Source of the DNA: Pseudomaricurvus alkylphenolicus
GTDB taxonomy: Bacteria; Pseudomonadota; Gammaproteobacteria; Pseudomonadales; Cellvibrionaceae
Direction: 5' to 3'
DNA: 64,000 nt
Assembly (NCBI RefSeq): GCF_011683955.1
Contig: NZ_JAAQPI010000006.1
Coordinates: 310,001 to 374,000 of the forward strand
The position numbers were made by a program, and so were the translations under genes. Below the pieces are notes generated by a model. It saw only the letters and a program-made list of their open reading frames with translations, was not told the DNA's origin and ran no database searches. Below are positions 26,261-34,281 of the stretch, piece after piece. Positions within the stretch are counted from its first letter, which is position 1. Every line of letters starts with the position of its first letter.

Positions 26261-28066
26261 TTAGAACCACTCCTCTTGCATATCGTAACTGGTGGTATCC
26301 AGGTCGGAGATAACCTTGGCCCAGTGGTTAATTTCGGGTAACTCAATACGGAAGAAATACTGCAACGCCTGCAGCTTGCCGCGATAAAAGTGTTCGTCCG
26401 CCTCGTGTGGCTGCCTGGCCAGCGCGTTGTTAGCAACGATGCCCTGCTTCAGCCACAGCCAGGCAATCACCACATGACCAAACATATCCAGGTACTTCAC
26501 GGAGTTGGAGAAGGCCGCATCGATATTCATGGACTGGGTGGCACCCAGCACAGTTTTGGTGGTGTCCTTAAGGGTGGCAATTGCCACTGCCAACTGTTCG
26601 GCATAGCCGGCAAGAGCATCCGATTTTTTGGCAATCTCAATGGTGTTTTGCATCTCGGCCAGGCACGCGGTGTAACCGGCAAAGTTGTTCATCGGCACCT
26701 TGCGTCCCAGCAGATCCAGCGACTGAATACCCGTGGTACCTTCGTGAATCGGATTCAATCGGTTATCACGGTAGAACATTTCCACCGGGTGCTCGTTGAT
26801 ATAGCCGTGTCCGCCCAATACCTGAATGGCATGGTAGTTGGCCTTGGGACCAAACTCGGAAGGCCAGCTTTTGATAATCGGGGTCAAGAAGTCCAGCAGG
26901 GTGTGCGCGGCTTTGCGTTCTTCTTCAGTTTCTGCGGTTTTTTCATCGTCGGCCAATTGGCTGCCCAGCAGACACAGGGCATAGGCACCTTCTGCATACG
27001 CCTTCTGGGTCAGCAGCATGCGGCGAACATCCGGGTGTTGGATAATATTTACGGCTGGGGATTGTGGATCTTTTTCCGACAACAAACGACCCTGCGGACG
27101 TTCTTTGGCGTAATCCAGTGAGTACTGATAACCGGCATTGGCAATCACTGCGGCTCCGGTACCCACCATGATCCGAGCTTCGTTCATCATATGAAACATA
27201 TAGCTCAGGCCTTTGTTTTCCTCACCGACCAAATAGCCGATAGCACCGTCTTTTTCACCGAAGCTCAAGGCCGTCGAGGTCTGGGCGCGGCCGCCCATTT
27301 TATGGAACAAACCCGCCAGGGCAACGTCGTTGCGAGGCCCCAGGGAGCCGTCTTCGTTCACCAGAAACTTGGGCACAATAAACAGGGAAATACCCTTCAC
27401 ACCTTTGGGTGCACCTTTCACGCGGGCGAGCACCAGGTGCACGATATTATCATTCAGTTCATGATCGCCGCCGGAGATAAAAATTTTGCTACCGCTGATA
27501 CGGTAGTTGCCATCGGCGTCTTTCTCTGCGGTGGTGGTCAAGTCCGCCAGGCCGGAACCCGCACCGGGTTCGGTCATGGCCATGGTACCGGCAAAGCGGC
27601 CCTCGCGCATGGGCACCACCCATTGCTGAATCTGCTCAGCCGTGCCATGAGCTTCAATCAGGTTGGCATTGGCGTTGGTCAGGCCAGTATAGCCCAAAGC
27701 CACACCACCGGCAGCCGTCAGAAAGGAACTGGCAGCACTGGCCACGATTCCTGGCAGCTGCATGCCGCCAAGTTCGTAGTCAGCGGTTGAAGATGCCAGG
27801 CCTGCCTCGATAACGGCATCAATACCTTGCTTGATCTCGGGGATCATGTGGACCTTTTCGCCATCAAACGTAGGCTGCTCGTTGTCGGCCTTCTGACGGA
27901 ATGGCAGGAAAACCTTCTCGGCGACGGTTTTTGCGGTATTCATCGCCGCGGTAAACGTCTCGCGACTGTGATCGGCATAGCGCTCACGCTGGGTCAGGGA
28001 CTCGGCATCAAACAGCTCGTAGAGCATAAATTCCAAGTCGCGTTCACTCATCAGGGGTGCGGCCAT
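26261..28066 (-). CDS. Acyl-CoA dehydrogenase, long (~600 residue) DmdC-like type
   Basis: 601 residues with N-terminal, central FAD-binding (TMAMTEPGAGSGLADLTT, then KIFISGGDH) and C-terminal acyl-CoA dehydrogenase domains plus the ~130-residue C-terminal extension found in the DmdC/long FadE group. The catalytic base Glu lies in NPIHEGTTGIQ. It introduces the 2,3-double bond of an acyl-CoA. Members of this group act on methylmercaptopropionyl-CoA or on other acyl-CoAs, so substrate stays open. It is the second gene of the five-gene operon, 48 bp after the leading SDR. Confidence 0.9.
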   Translation of the reverse strand: MAAPLMSERDLEFMLYELFDAESLTQRERYADHSRETFTAAMNTAKTVAEKVFLPFRQKADNEQPTFDGEKVHMIPEIKQGIDAVIEAGLASSTADYELGGMQLPGIVASAASSFLTAAGGVALGYTGLTNANANLIEAHGTAEQIQQWVVPMREGRFAGTMAMTEPGAGSGLADLTTTAEKDADGNYRISGSKIFISGGDHELNDNIVHLVLARVKGAPKGVKGISLFIVPKFLVNEDGSLGPRNDVALAGLFHKMGGRAQTSTALSFGEKDGAIGYLVGEENKGLSYMFHMMNEARIMVGTGAAVIANAGYQYSLDYAKERPQGRLLSEKDPQSPAVNIIQHPDVRRMLLTQKAYAEGAYALCLLGSQLADDEKTAETEEERKAAHTLLDFLTPIIKSWPSEFGPKANYHAIQVLGGHGYINEHPVEMFYRDNRLNPIHEGTTGIQSLDLLGRKVPMNNFAGYTACLAEMQNTIEIAKKSDALAGYAEQLAVAIATLKDTTKTVLGATQSMNIDAAFSNSVKYLDMFGHVVIAWLWLKQGIVANNALARQPHEADEHFYRGKLQALQYFFRIELPEINHWAKVISDLDTTSYDMQEEWF

Positions 28067-28114
28067 TATTTCACCTCGTAGTAATAGATTTGTTCTTGCT
28101 CTGATTGGTATTCT

Positions 28115-28888
28115 TTAGCCGGCGTTGGCGAGAACGCCGCCATCCAATAGCAGGGTGTGCCCCGTCACCCACGCAGATGCTCTGGAGCACAAGTAAATGG
28201 CGGTGCCAGCCGCGTCCTCCGGAGTACCAATACGGCCACGGGGTATGGCGGCTCCCATTCCCTCTTCGTCAGCCTCCAAAGCAAAAGCAGTCATCTTGCT
28301 GGGGAACAGCCCCGGGGCTATGCCGTTGACGTTAATATGATCTTTAACCAGATCCGCGGCCAGATGACGGGTCATCTGAACCACCGCCGCTTTACTGGCG
28401 GAGTAGGAGTAGTTGGTCATGCCGGGGTTGGCATAGGCATTAATCGAGGAGATATTGATAACCCGGGCCGGATCCTGCGGATCACCCGCCTCTCTGAGCG
28501 CTGGTAGCAGTTGCTGAACCAGGAAAAACGGTGATTTCACGTTCAGATCCATCACCTTGTCCCAGCCGCTCTCCGGGAAATCGTCGATCTTTTCTCCCCA
28601 GGTGGCACCGGCGTTGTTCACCAGAATATCAATCCGTGACTCCCGCTCCTGCAGCTCTGCGGTGAATGCTTTGATCCCCTCGAGCGTGGAAAGATCTGAC
28701 GGGATGGCGATGCACTCCCCCAGTTCAGACAATTGACCAGCCGTCGCCTGCAGCTCCTCGAGCTTGCGAGCCGTGATGTAGGTTTTAGCCCCATTCTCCA
28801 CAAATCCCCGGGCAATCATGGCCCCGATCCCCCGTGAACCACCGGTCACCACCGCCACTTTGCCGCTGACGGAAAACAGATCTTTCAT
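28115..28888 (-). CDS. Short-chain dehydrogenase/reductase
   Basis: 257 residues, classical SDR. Cofactor motif TGGSRGIGAMIA, NNAGATWGEK, the catalytic Ser in ISSINAYANPG and the YSYSASKAAV Tyr/Lys pair, with a C-terminal TLLLDGGV. It most resembles 3-oxoacyl-ACP reductase/gluconate dehydrogenase-like SDRs; substrate unknown. First gene of the minus-strand beta-oxidation operon. ATG 28888 is preferred over 28912 because a good AGGAG site sits 6-7 bp upstream. Expression is likely controlled from the divergent region shared with the XRE regulator. Confidence 0.88.
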   Translation of the reverse strand: MKDLFSVSGKVAVVTGGSRGIGAMIARGFVENGAKTYITARKLEELQATAGQLSELGECIAIPSDLSTLEGIKAFTAELQERESRIDILVNNAGATWGEKIDDFPESGWDKVMDLNVKSPFFLVQQLLPALREAGDPQDPARVINISSINAYANPGMTNYSYSASKAAVVQMTRHLAADLVKDHINVNGIAPGLFPSKMTAFALEADEEGMGAAIPRGRIGTPEDAAGTAIYLCSRASAWVTGHTLLLDGGVLANAG

Positions 28889-28962
28889 AACTACTCCTGC
28901 GTCTAAATCCACGACTCATATCGTTATAGCCAGATTGTCGCCGCAGCAGCGCTGGGATAACA

Positions 28963-28977
28963 TGACCTCCCAGGTCA
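28963..28977. promoter_or_regulatory. Perfect 15-bp dyad between SDR operon and XRE regulator
   Basis: TGACCT-CCC-AGGTCA in the 123-bp gap between divergent genes, 35 bp before the regulator ATG. It is the obvious candidate operator for the adjacent helix-turn-helix protein, allowing autoregulation and control of the beta-oxidation operon. Confidence 0.5.
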
Positions 28978-29011
28978 AGTTCAGGTTTAATCAAGGAGTC
29001 CCCTGAGACAC

Positions 29012-29860
29012 ATGCCCAGCGATGATACCGACCCCAAACACGAGCTCCCTTTCGGCCGTCTGCTCAAATTCTGGCGCGGGGTACGCGGGCTCAGCCAGGA
29101 AGATCTGGCCTACAGCGTTGAATCCTCTCCCCGTCATATCAGCCGCATGGAGAATGGTCGGGTATTTCCCAGCAAAGCGATGGTGCAGAAGATTGCCCAG
29201 GAAATGTCATTGGGAGAGCGCGACAGCAACCACCTGTTGATATCCGCCGGATTTACACCCATCGTAAAGAACGTGGACTTCCACGACCCGGAACTGAAAT
29301 GGCTGCGCAAGGCCATGACCTTGACCCTTAGGGCACTGGACCCCTACCCCGCCACCCTGATGGACGGCTCCAGCAATATCCTAATGGTTAACCGGGGCTG
29401 GGTGGGTTTCTACCGTAATATTATTCCCGAGGAAACGCTCAACGAGGTCAGCAACCATTTCGACTTTCTGTTCAGTCGTCAGGGGGCCGGCAATGTTATC
29501 AGTGGCTGGGAAGATACTCTTTCAGTGATTTTGATGTCTCTGCAGCAGGGCGTGCTGATGAGTGGTAATGAGAAAGATCAGGAGATGCTGGATAGATTAA
29601 TGGCATCACCCAACGTGCCCGAGGACTGGCGTCAGCGCGGTGCCAGCCTCGAACCCATGGCCAGCTTCCGGGTTCAGGTTGAGTATGACGGCGCACTGCG
29701 CCGGTTTTTCAGTGTCAGTCAGACCGTTGGGGCCTTGGGGCCCAATGCCTATGTTTCCGAACCGCAGCTGACTGTGAATACACTTTACCCCGAAGATGAG
29801 AGCTTGGATTTATCGCCGTTGATTGAGGGAGAGTTAAAGCACCCCCTATTGTTTTACTGA
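29012..29860 (+). CDS. XRE-family regulator with MmyB-like ligand-binding domain
   Basis: 282 residues. An N-terminal HTH_3 domain (FGRLLKFWRGVRGLSQEDLAYSVESSPRHISRMENGR, residues ~14-48) is followed by a ~190-residue PAS-like MmyB/transcription-regulator ligand-binding domain (DPYPATLMDGSSNILMVNRGWVGFY...). In this family the second domain binds hydrophobic ligands such as fatty acids or acyl-CoA. It is divergent from the five-gene beta-oxidation operon and upstream of two acyl-CoA dehydrogenase genes, so it is likely their local regulator. Confidence 0.85.
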   Translation: MPSDDTDPKHELPFGRLLKFWRGVRGLSQEDLAYSVESSPRHISRMENGRVFPSKAMVQKIAQEMSLGERDSNHLLISAGFTPIVKNVDFHDPELKWLRKAMTLTLRALDPYPATLMDGSSNILMVNRGWVGFYRNIIPEETLNEVSNHFDFLFSRQGAGNVISGWEDTLSVILMSLQQGVLMSGNEKDQEMLDRLMASPNVPEDWRQRGASLEPMASFRVQVEYDGALRRFFSVSQTVGALGPNAYVSEPQLTVNTLYPEDESLDLSPLIEGELKHPLLFY

Positions 29861-30086
29861 TCTACCAGAGTGCCCCTACCAGTCTCTCCTCAAAGGTGAT
29901 TATCTCCTCAATCACAGCCTCATTTTGCTCGCCTGCAATGCATCGCTTCAGGATAAAGAATTGTTCTCTGAAGATAATAGCGCTCTGCTGATTCAAGCAA
30001 TAATAACTTCCTCCGAAACGACGACCATGCAGGCGGGATAACCCTGCCTCAAACCATCTACGGATCAGTAATTCTTCGAGATCATT

Positions 30087-31316
30087 ATGTCTACAGCAGA
30101 GAACAGAGATACCCCAGAACAAGCCGAGTTCCGCGCCTACTGCCGCCAGTGGCTCAAACACAATCACCCGGGCGAACCGCCGGTATCTCTGCCACAAAGC
30201 GAGCTGGAGCTGAGCGATCCCCATGCACTGGAATGGCTGCAGGCCTGGCAACGATCAGCGTATGAGGCAGGACTGATAGGATCAGACTTCGCCACAGAAC
30301 ATGGCGGCGGAGGCCGTACGGATTGCCAGCGTATCGCCAACCAGGAGATGCAGGCCGCTAAAACCCCATTTTTCCCCAACCTGATCGGTCTGCGGATGTC
30401 CGCACCACCGATCCTTCTACACGGCAAGGAAGAAGTGAAACGTGAACTCTTGCCCAAATTGCTCTCTGGTGAGGAAATCTGGTGTCAGGGTTTCAGTGAG
30501 CCCGGTGCCGGCTCTGACCTCGCCAATCAACAGACCTTCGCCGAACGCAAAGGCGACGAATGGATCATCAATGGCCATAAGGTCTGGACCACCATGGCAC
30601 ACTTCGCCAGCTGGATGATCCTGCTGTGTCGCACCAGCAAGGACGACAAGTACAAAGGCCTGTCTTATTTTGTCGTGCCCATGAAATCCGAAGGCGTGAG
30701 CGTGCGCCCGCTGATCAAGATGACGGGCGAAACCGGCTTTAACGAAGTGTTTTTTGAAAATGTGGTGTTGGATGACCGCTACCGCCTGGGCGAGGTGGGG
30801 GATGGCTGGCAAGTGGCCATGACCACATTGGCTCACGAACGCGGTGCCGGCCCCATCGTCATCCCCCAGGCCGGCGGCATGGACACCGAAGAAAAGCTGG
30901 ATGTGTACAATACCGAGCCTCTGATTGCTCTGGCGAAGAAGAGCTATCGCAACGGTGAGCCGGCCGCGGACGACCCTGGTGTGCGCGATCGCCTGGTGCA
31001 GCTGATAATCCGTGAACAGGCCATAAAAGAAAATGATCGGCGCCAGCGTGTTCCGGAATTGAACGACCACCCTGCCCGTTTGGCTTTGCAACACAAACTG
31101 CTGGGCTCGGAGTTTGCGCAGGATCTGGCCCAACTGAGCTATGACATTGAGGGTATCGGCAGCAGTCTCTACACCAACGACCCCAATGCTTTGGATGGCG
31201 GCCAGTGGCCACTGGCGTACATGAACAGTTTTGGCATGACCATTGCCGCAGGCACCAACGAAATCCAGCGCAACATTTTGGGCGAGCGGGTTCTCGGCCT
31301 GCCGAAAACCAAGTAA
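30087..31316 (+). CDS. Acyl-CoA dehydrogenase, subunit 1 of a pair
   Basis: 409 residues, three-domain acyl-CoA dehydrogenase. FAD/substrate motifs WCQGFSEPGAGSDLANQQTF and INGHKVWTTMAHFA are intact. At the usual catalytic-base position, where most enzymes read YEGT, this one reads IAAGTNEIQRN, so the common Glu is Ala. It is followed 12 bp later by a second dehydrogenase, a layout typical of heteromeric alpha2beta2 enzymes known for steroid side chains and bulky acyl-CoA esters. The gap 29861-30086 before it shows no gene. Confidence 0.88.
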   Translation: MSTAENRDTPEQAEFRAYCRQWLKHNHPGEPPVSLPQSELELSDPHALEWLQAWQRSAYEAGLIGSDFATEHGGGGRTDCQRIANQEMQAAKTPFFPNLIGLRMSAPPILLHGKEEVKRELLPKLLSGEEIWCQGFSEPGAGSDLANQQTFAERKGDEWIINGHKVWTTMAHFASWMILLCRTSKDDKYKGLSYFVVPMKSEGVSVRPLIKMTGETGFNEVFFENVVLDDRYRLGEVGDGWQVAMTTLAHERGAGPIVIPQAGGMDTEEKLDVYNTEPLIALAKKSYRNGEPAADDPGVRDRLVQLIIREQAIKENDRRQRVPELNDHPARLALQHKLLGSEFAQDLAQLSYDIEGIGSSLYTNDPNALDGGQWPLAYMNSFGMTIAAGTNEIQRNILGERVLGLPKTK

Positions 31317-31327
31317 AAGGTATTCAC

Positions 31328-32461
31328 ATGACTCAATCAAAGAACTTCGGTTTCGGCGAAGATGAAATGATGCTGCGAGACGCAGCGCGCAAGTTTTTTG
31401 CCGATAATTGTCCACCCGATCAATTGCACCGCCTGGTGGCCAACAATCCCGATATACATCGCCCCATTGAAAACAAATGGCAACCGGAACTGTGGCAGGC
31501 CATCTGCGAACTCGGCTGGCACCTGGTCTGTATTCCCGAAGACTGTGGCGGAATTGGCATGCCATTGGTTGCCGCAGTGGCTCTGGCTGAAGAAGTCGGT
31601 AAAGCCGCCTTCCCCTCTCCTCTGCTTTCCACTTTCAACAGTACTTTTGTACTCAATGCCTGTGGCACCAATACCGCTAAACAAACACTGGAATCCATTG
31701 CCAACGGTAGGGCCGCCACACTGGCAATCACCAATCAGAAAGGCTCCTGGGAACCCCTAGACACTGATGTTCGCATCGACAACGGCAAACTCACTGGCAG
31801 CGCCTGGTTTGTACAGGATGCTTCCAAAGCGGACTTACTGGTGGTCTCTGCTGCATCCAACGATGGTGTGGGATTGTATGTTGTCAACACCAGCGCAACC
31901 GGCGTTAACATTATCGCTGACGGCATTATCGACCTGACCCGCGATCAGGCCCATATCGAATTCAATCATGTGGATGCCGTGGAAGTGTCCGCTCCCGGCA
32001 AAGGTGGCGAAGCTATAAGCCAGGCAATGCCGGCCATTCTGGCAGTAACCTCCGCCGATATGGTAGGAGCCGGCGAATGGTTATTGCAGACCACCACCGA
32101 GTACGCCACCACCCGCGTTCAGTTTGAACGCCCTATCGGTTTTTTCCAGGCGGTCAAACACCCCTTGGTTAACGTTATGATAGAGATTGATCAGGCTAAA
32201 TCCTTGACCTATGCCGCCGCCAGCGCCTATCACGAAGAGCCTGAGCGGGCTGATATACTCGCCCGTATGGCCAAGTCCCGGGCCAGTGATATGGCAGCAT
32301 TTTCCGCCAATCGTGCGGTACAGCTGCACGGCGGTATCGGTTTTACCTGGGAGTGTTTCGTACACCTCTATTTCAAACGGCAGATGCATAACCGCTCATT
32401 GTTTGGCGACGGTGAATATCAACGTGAGCAGTTAGCCAACAGCTTGATCGCGCCCCTTTAG
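31328..32461 (+). CDS. Acyl-CoA dehydrogenase, subunit 2 of a pair
   Basis: 377 residues. The family folds are recognisable (FGFGEDEMMLRDAARKFFADNC at the start, ERPIGFFQAVKHPLVNVMIEI, RAVQLHGGIGFTWECFVHLYFKR), but the FAD-domain motif TEPGAGSD is replaced by the degenerate ITNQKGSW region. The C-terminal end reads SLFGDGEYQRE, where an Asp/Gly pair lies instead of EGT. This matches the more diverged partner in heteromeric acyl-CoA dehydrogenases. ATG 31328 follows an AAAAGG ribosome site; longer readings overlap the previous gene. Confidence 0.86.
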   Translation: MTQSKNFGFGEDEMMLRDAARKFFADNCPPDQLHRLVANNPDIHRPIENKWQPELWQAICELGWHLVCIPEDCGGIGMPLVAAVALAEEVGKAAFPSPLLSTFNSTFVLNACGTNTAKQTLESIANGRAATLAITNQKGSWEPLDTDVRIDNGKLTGSAWFVQDASKADLLVVSAASNDGVGLYVVNTSATGVNIIADGIIDLTRDQAHIEFNHVDAVEVSAPGKGGEAISQAMPAILAVTSADMVGAGEWLLQTTTEYATTRVQFERPIGFFQAVKHPLVNVMIEIDQAKSLTYAAASAYHEEPERADILARMAKSRASDMAAFSANRAVQLHGGIGFTWECFVHLYFKRQMHNRSLFGDGEYQREQLANSLIAPL

Positions 32462-32464
32462 CGA

Positions 32465-32497
32465 AAAAATGACCGCGGAAAATTCACTTCTGCGGTC
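32465..32497. terminator. Terminator between convergent acyl-CoA dehydrogenase and AraC genes
   Basis: Arms GACCGCGGAA and TTCTGCGGTC (32471-32497) form a 10-bp stem with one G-U pair and a 7-nt loop. On the minus strand it is followed by ATTTTTTC, so it mainly terminates the AraC-type gene; plus-strand T content is weak. Confidence 0.7.
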
Positions 32498-32498
32498 T

Positions 32499-33530
32499 CT
32501 AACCCTTAGTGTTTTCTTTGCTTTTTCTATATTCGCCGGGTGCATCACCCGTCCAGCGACGAAAGGCGCGATGGAACGCCGCCGGCGAGGAAAACCCTAA
32601 CATATAAGCGATTTCTGAAAAGCTGTGGATGCTGTCGCTGACGTAGCTTAGCGCCAGATCCTGCCGGGTTTTATCCAACAGATCCTGAAAGCGGGTATTT
32701 TCTTTTTTAAGTCGTCGACGCAGAGTCCAGGAAGTGATGCCAAGCTGGTCCGCGACCTCATCGACGCTGGGCGGACTGGCGGTCAGCATGGTCATAATGG
32801 CGTCGGTGACACGCTCACTAAAGAGATTATCTCCCCTCAGCACTGCCAGCTCCCTTTCAGCTAACTCCCTAGCCTGGTTGTGACTGTTAACGTTGGCATA
32901 TTGCGAACGCAGTTGCATGATCGAATCTCTATACACTACCGCGTTTCTGTCCGCAGAGAACACCACCGGACACTGAAAATAGGCTTCCATTTCAGCTCCG
33001 TAGCCCATATCAGGGTATTCAATATCGACACGCTGCATCACTGCCTGCTGTCCAGTCACCAGATAAACCAGATGCTGGCAGGTACCCAGAAAGTGATCGA
33101 TGCTGAAACAGTTATAATCATTGTAAGGTGCCATCGAATACAACTCGCAGACCAAGTGATTGGCTTTTGGTTGACGATACAGTCGAGAGCGGCCTCGCAC
33201 ATTGCGACTGACCAGGTCCTGGTACTCAATATAAGTGGCTATTACCTGCTCTGCGGTCTCGGCGGTTATCGCCGTCCAACCCGGCAACCCCAAATTACCA
33301 ATATGTTGTTGCCGGGCCATCAGCAATCCCAACCAGGGTTTACCAATCAGCTCAATGGCCTCGTGGCAGATATACATCAGGCGCGACAGACTGACTCGCC
33401 CTCGAGGATTTTCGAGCAGGGAGTCAGACAGTTCGTATTTTTTAAACAGTGGTACCGGATCCACACCTTCCGCAATCAATACGTCTTTCAGGACCAGTAA
33501 GTAGCGGGTGTAAATGTATCCCAGCTTCAT
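32499..33530 (-). CDS. AraC-family transcriptional regulator
   Basis: 343 residues. The N-terminal ~200 residues form the arabinose_bd-like domain of the OruR/ArgR-type AraC subgroup. The C-terminal HTH_18 DNA-binding domain has two helix-turn-helices, DEVADQLGITSWTLRRRLKKE and SFSEIAYMLGFSSPAAFHRAFRRWTG. Members near acyl-CoA genes often respond to fatty or aromatic acids. It converges with the acyl-CoA dehydrogenase pair and is divergent from the VOC gene. Confidence 0.87.
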   Translation of the reverse strand: MKLGYIYTRYLLVLKDVLIAEGVDPVPLFKKYELSDSLLENPRGRVSLSRLMYICHEAIELIGKPWLGLLMARQQHIGNLGLPGWTAITAETAEQVIATYIEYQDLVSRNVRGRSRLYRQPKANHLVCELYSMAPYNDYNCFSIDHFLGTCQHLVYLVTGQQAVMQRVDIEYPDMGYGAEMEAYFQCPVVFSADRNAVVYRDSIMQLRSQYANVNSHNQARELAERELAVLRGDNLFSERVTDAIMTMLTASPPSVDEVADQLGITSWTLRRRLKKENTRFQDLLDKTRQDLALSYVSDSIHSFSEIAYMLGFSSPAAFHRAFRRWTGDAPGEYRKSKENTKG

Positions 33531-33782
33531 GGTAATAAACTGAGAAAATTGGACTCAAGACTGGACGACAATGTCATAAGAAACGGGCGTCAGGCAACTA
33601 GCCGTACAGCCTAGCAAAGCAGTCGCTAAATATCCATAAACGGGGTACCCATACTAACGCCCATATTCGAAGCTTGTAATGCAATACATAACATGGCTCC
33701 TGGGGCGGTTGTCGTTAAGGACGATCTGAAGTAGGATATACAAAACCTGACACAAATGACAACTTTTATCCGGAAAGCCAAC

Positions 33783-34196
33783 ATGTCCGATCGACCCAAT
33801 GCATTTAATGGCCTGCGGCATCTGGCCCTGGTAGTACCCAATCTGGAAGAGTGCGAACGCTTCTACGTGGATGTGATGGGGATGAAAGTACTTCGCCGGG
33901 CCAGTAAAGATCTCGTATACCTCACCTGCGGCAACGACAACCTGTCACTGGGGCGGCTCAAGAGCGGCGAAAAAGCGGGTTGCCAGTATCTGGACCACTT
34001 TGGTTTTATCGTCGACTGCAAGGAGGATTTGGAGGCCTGGTATCAGTTTATGCAAGACTCCGGCGTTCCTCTGATGGATCAACCCCACGATCACAGTGAC
34101 GGTGCCCGCAGTTTTCACTGCCAAGATCCGGCGGGAAATGTGGTGCAACCATTGTACCACCCGGCGATTTCAGGACGGCAGATGATCATCGCGTGA
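33783..34196 (+). CDS. VOC (glyoxalase/dioxygenase) family protein
   Basis: 137 residues with two beta-alpha-beta3 units of the vicinal-oxygen-chelate fold. Candidate metal ligands are the first His (LRHLALVV) and the second-unit His (LDHFGFIV). At the usual final Glu of DPxGNxxE the protein has Gln (DPAGNVVQP), so metal binding or catalysis may be altered. Start at 33783 is chosen for its GGAAAG ribosome site; 33756 would add nine residues. Substrate unknown. It is not obviously linked to the gsp operon, which begins 85 bp later. Confidence 0.78.
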   Translation: MSDRPNAFNGLRHLALVVPNLEECERFYVDVMGMKVLRRASKDLVYLTCGNDNLSLGRLKSGEKAGCQYLDHFGFIVDCKEDLEAWYQFMQDSGVPLMDQPHDHSDGARSFHCQDPAGNVVQPLYHPAISGRQMIIA

Positions 34197-34281
34197 GGCT
34201 GTTCCCTCGCCAGGCCCCTGTCACAAAAATGACATCATTCGGTAGCAAAATGGCAAATATCGACCTTTGTAACTACCGACT

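Noticed and set aside
29862-30251. 129-codon minus frame between the XRE regulator and acyl-CoA dehydrogenase
   Set aside because: Its start lies inside the dehydrogenase coding region and no family or ribosome site is visible.
30417-31565. 382-codon antisense frame under the paired acyl-CoA dehydrogenases
   Set aside because: Composition artefact; both plus-strand genes have full family motifs.
34218-34235. PhoB-like box before gspE
   Set aside because: CTGTCAC is followed at 11 bp by an inverted, not a direct, second half, so it does not fit a PhoB site.
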